A DNA stretch of 64,000 nucleotides, taken from assembly GCA_028023455.1 (NCBI GenBank), contig JAQFVV010012416.1:9243967-9307966 (forward strand), written 5' to 3'. This DNA comes from Epiperipatus broadwayi (Eukaryota > Onychophora > Udeonychophora > Euonychophora > Peripatidae). The notes under the pieces were generated by a model. The model was given only the letters and a program-made list of their open reading frames with translations. It made no database searches and was not told the DNA's origin. This document shows positions 60,398-64,000 of the stretch, in pieces. Within the stretch, counting starts at the first letter, position 1. The number at the start of each line of letters is the position of its first letter. A program made the translations under genes and the position numbers.

Positions 60398-61720
60398 TGT
60401 AACGAGCACAGACGTTCGTTACATTGTTGTTTTTTTATTTTTATTTATTAAACATGAAAGTAAATTAAAAAGTTCGCATTTAAAAATTTTCTTTAAGAAT
60501 TAAAAATTGAAATTAAATATCATCTTAAACTCATATATTAAATCGCACAGATAATGAAAAATTATTAAAATAAAAATTTATTAAAGAAAAAGTATTTTAA
60601 AACTAAATTTTAAAAAGATTTGGAGATAAAATTATATCTTTAAATTTATCTTTAAACATATTTTTGATTTGGAAAACAGGTTAATTAATCAGAAATGGAA
60701 ATGATTGTTAATTAGTTAAATGTAAACCAGCCTTGGCATTTAAATGTAAAAACACCGGTCAGATAAGAAAACAATAGAAACTTTCAGCAAATGAAATAAA
60801 TCCATTTGGAAATCGGACCTCAACGAAAAGGATCATCTCATTGATGACGTAATGTTAAGTCAATCCTTCGAATACGTATAAAAGGAAAAATTTTGGAAAT
60901 TATTAATTAGATGAGTTATTGATGATTATTACGATGTGACTATATGTAGTAATACGGAGTTGGAGGAATTGACAGACGCACGGTCAATTCTTTCAGCTGT
61001 TAAAGAAAGGAGAAATGAACTACCGTTTCCTAAATTGAGGACCAACTAAATTAAAAAACCTCCGAATGAATAAATAAAACAACGGCTAAATGGATACCAA
61101 TTTTAGGACGGCGTGGGAATTTACGTCATGGCAAGCAACGGATAAAGTTGGACATTTTAAAAATCGTAAGAACTTATATATATTCACTTGAAACAATAAG
61201 AACTCTAAATTTTAAAACTTTTTAGTAAATAATGCAATAGAATCCTATCTGACCAAACTAAATTAATAATGTTATTTGATGTATTTTTTTTCTTATTTAT
61301 TTTGTAAAATCATTTCCATTTATTTATTTTTTGTTCTTACGTTTTATCTTCCGATTGTTTTCCGTTAAATTAATTATAAAAATGTTAAACTTAAGTCGGG
61401 CGTGAATGGCTGTATAGATTTGTAAAGTTATATTAGGGGAGGGTAATCTTAGGTTATTTATGTCGTTGTTAGATTGGGTCAATGGATTGGATATATTGAT
61501 GTAGTTATTTGATGTAATCGGAGATTCGCTACGGGCAGAATCGTTTATATATACGCCGCACTCACCCGTTTGCCTATGGAAGGAATTATAAGACGGAGAA
61601 CCAGTTCCTTTCTATGGAGTTTTTTTTATTGTTCTTCTCGTTAGATAGATGTAATATTCCTATCTGATTGAGAGTCAATGTCTTTTCTTAATTCTTTTGG
61701 TGGCGTATTTCGTATTACAT
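60398..61720 (+). repeat. CpG-richer block, LTR-like candidate 2
   Basis: It starts TGTAACGAGCACAGACG followed by TTCGTTACA, an inverted pair like that at 29300. CpG density is well above the window average up to about 61.7 kb. A frame at about 60917-61048 reads ...SNTELEELTDARSILSAVKE... without a start Met. The right boundary is unclear. It shares a style of end, not obvious sequence, with the block at 29.3 kb. Confidence 0.3.
60845..60884 (+). promoter_or_regulatory. Possible Pol II promoter elements in the LTR-like block
   Basis: A CRE-like TGACGTAA (60845) lies 25 bp before a TATA-like TATAAAAG (60877). A second TATA-like box is near 61546. Both could be chance in AT-rich DNA. Confidence 0.25.
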
Positions 61721-62482
61721 TGAATACATCGATGTATCAGATGGATTGATGACAGTTTGACGGCGAATTTTAGCCTAAGGTTAAATAGGGATAGAATATT
61801 TTAATTTCAATGCAAATCTATGTAGTATTCATGCTCGACCCTAAATAAAAATGCATTAAATTTAAGTTGTTTATAGATGCTTGCATGGATTGTTTATCGG
61901 TAACTATGTTTTTTTCATATTTGATCAAAATATATAGACATTCGATAAATAATGATACCTTACGGTGAGTATCTAAAATGTATTTATTCGGATGTCTTTT
62001 AAGTATTGGTGACAATGCAAGTATCTTATGGTGAATACTATTGGGTTACGTATAAATTTCCCTCCGCAATTGTCAGTAATCAATAATTTTATATTTTGAT
62101 CGCTTATGTTTACTTTGAATGTTTTTAACCGTTAATCTATGTAACCGATCTATAGCAACTTATTATAACAAGTTTTTATAATCCCATCTGTGCGAACTTA
62201 ATTAAAATGTAAAATCAGAATGTAATAGAAATTTAAATGTAAATTAAAGTCAAAAATCAAAGTTAAAAATAATGTTAAATGTTAAAATGTAAAACTAATA
62301 CTAAAATAATTTTAAATCTTATATATCGGAAGAGCATAAATAAATGTTTGTATGCTAATTACTGGCAGTGGCTTATTTTATTTATTTTTTAATGTTGAAA
62401 TCTAATTAGATAAGATATGATATTATTAAATCTCTGCTACTCCCTGAGCTAGTGACATGGGCTCAAGACCGGAATCAAAATT

Positions 62483-62514
62483 TAAAAAAAAAAAAAAAAA
62501 ATTTTTTTTTTTTT
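62483..62514. repeat. A-run directly followed by a T-run (homopolymer hairpin)
   Basis: About 18 A are followed by about 15 T, so the stretch can fold on itself. Unit numbers are prone to sequencing error. Confidence 0.8.
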
Positions 62515-62894
62515 GACTTACGTATCTGCCTACTTTATAAATTTTTCTAGGTTCAAATGCCGAGATGGCCATATAAGCTAGAAAAATAAAGTACAAGAAA
62601 GTCATACAGCAAGTTGTAAAAAATTTTGACATTAAGAGCATATCAAAGAGCCTATATCACATTCATTTATGTATTAGCAACTTGAAAGAAGAAAAAACAA
62701 ATTCTCAGTAAAAAACAAACAAACATGTAACAATAATAAATTCAGAACCACCACCGTTTCCCAATTATAAATTTATCTACAAATTCAAACTCATAAATGT
62801 TGCACCATCATTAATTAAAATCCTTTTATAATCTTTACATATCATACCATTTACACTTTCTTAAACACTTTATCAATACTCTTTATTTATATCA

Positions 62895-62936
62895 GAACTA
62901 ACAGTTTCGACTGTCCTGCAGTCATCATCAGAGCTA
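62895..62936 (-). ncRNA. Hammerhead-like ribozyme motif P1, second copy (PLE terminal fragment)
   Basis: The minus strand reads CUGAUGA, U, GACUG-CAGGA-CAGUC, GAAA, CUGU, U, AGUU. Every core base (CUGAUGA, GAAA) is intact and stem II has 5 bp. A 4-bp stem I (AGCU with AGUU) can form. The flank TTTATTTATATCAG resembles the flank of the copy at 25.4 kb. No coding part of the PLE is seen nearby, so this is a solitary terminal piece. Confidence 0.6.
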
Positions 62937-64000
62937 CAATATTCAAATATATAATTATATAATTACTTCCCTAATTTTTACATGTCAGAAAATCAATTTC
63001 TTCATAATTGTGCTTCAGTTTACTGATTCCTTCTTCAGCAAAGAAATCTATTTTTGCAGTAATAGACAGGCAGATAACAATTCAGATTCATCAAAAGACA
63101 AGTCACAAACTTCTGGAGACAACATTTAATGAAAAATAGTTCTAACAAATATCATCATCATGAGTCATACAAAAAAAAAAAAGAAAAATCAACAGAAAAA
63201 CATCACAATTAACTTATCAATTGCAAAGCATTGCCAAAATAAGAAGGCATGTTAGCAGCAAAATATTTTTAAAAGGCATCATGTCATATTCATCAACAAT
63301 ATTAACTAAGTACTAAAATTGTAAATATCTTATCTAGGTATTAAAACTGTAAAGTTATCATCCAGTAAAAACAGGAGCATAAGACTGACTTAGCTATTAC
63401 CTTGGTGTAGCATATATATGGGGTAAAAGGTAAAACATTTTAATAAAAATTCCATACATGGCAAAGATCTTTTCAAAAGCCCTTACAGAGGAATAGTGAA
63501 AAATAAAATACTATTCACCATCATTATCAATTACTGGTGATAAGAGATTGATCAGTTTTACATATTTGTTTTACCTTGTAGTTACGAATAGTGCAAGCAG
63601 CTAATGTTAGATGGTTAACAGAGTTCGTTATAGTCAACTACTTGAGAAACAAATCTGAAAGCTCTTAAAAAAAAGTTCATTTGACCTAAATATACATATC
63701 AGGTTATGATTTAAATAAATAGTTTTCTCATACAGATATTTTTTCCCATGATTGCTTAAACATATATAGCTAAAATTTAGCAGACCAGACTAGGTTTCAA
63801 GGTAACAACTCTAATCAATTTTTAAAATAACAAAAATGCCAGATGATAGTTCTCATTTTGGATGATGCATCAAACCTCATTAAGTTTGTTTATGGGTCTT
63901 ACAGAAACTAAATAAATTTTGAATGATCCCTTATAACAAAAGAATACTGTAAAATAATATAGGCGCTATTGCACCTGAATGCAAAGCTATTTTATACTTA

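Larger units (their letters stand above)
61721..64000. other. Intronic sequence to the window end
   Basis: Besides the P1 ribozyme fragment at 62.9 kb and the A/T-run hairpin it shows no exon, RNA gene or named repeat. Confidence 0.45.

Noticed and set aside
1-64000. CRISPR arrays, operons, bacterial promoters or a viral genome
   Set aside because: Composition, introns and repeat types are those of an animal nuclear genome; no regularly spaced repeats with unique spacers and no viral genes were seen.

Overview
This window looks like about 64 kb of intronic DNA from an invertebrate animal. It is very AT-rich and poor in CpG, full of dispersed repeats, and has no compact genes. Two short internal coding exons on the minus strand (49079-49220, then 20764-20922) read in the same direction, have good splice signals and join in phase. 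Their conceptual protein matches the N-terminal DENN region of MADD/Rab3-GEP (AEX-3 family). The intron between them is about 28.2 kb, and the flanking introns run off both ends of the window, so the whole window probably lies inside one large MADD-like gene. The repeat landscape (tRNA-derived SINEs, Penelope-like elements, CA/TA microsatellites) would suit a mollusc, perhaps a cephalopod, but the lineage is not proven by the sequence.

Nearly everything else is mobile-element debris. There is a Penelope-like element (PLE) with reverse-transcriptase motifs and a GIY-YIG endonuclease (25.4-27.6 kb, minus), a second PLE endonuclease remnant (33.4-33.7 kb), two non-LTR retrotransposon remnants (19.15-19.48 and 53.76-54.88 kb), a pogo/Tigger-like transposase remnant with its ends (22.5-23.5 kb), a complete 307-bp hAT-type MITE with target-site duplication (59174-59480), and many long palindromic or foldback repeats. 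There is one tRNA-Gly(UCC)-like gene at 12.0 kb, several tRNA-derived SINE fragments, a roughly 53-bp tandem array resembling the lower part of tRNA-Met (15.9-16.5 kb), and a 25-bp minisatellite in two blocks (40.2-40.7 and 41.2-42.0 kb).

The most interesting theme is hammerhead ribozymes. At least five distinct repeat families carry hammerhead-like motifs (CUGANGA, stem II, GAAA, a stem III that is very short or palindromic, and a plausible cleavage site). Family A copies are at 1.4, 12.8, 22.3, 28.7 and 45.3 kb. Family B is SINE-like with a tRNA-like tail (12.4, 15.4 and 23.9 kb). P1 is PLE-terminal (25.4 and 62.9 kb). P2 and P3 are nested in each other at 56.0-56.8 kb. Three of the families (A, B, P2/P3) occur here as inverted, head-to-head dimers, giving large palindromes with a ribozyme strand in one or both arms. 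Some intact motifs lie on the sense strand of the MADD-like pre-mRNA. No ribozyme activity, expression or mobility can be shown from the sequence alone.
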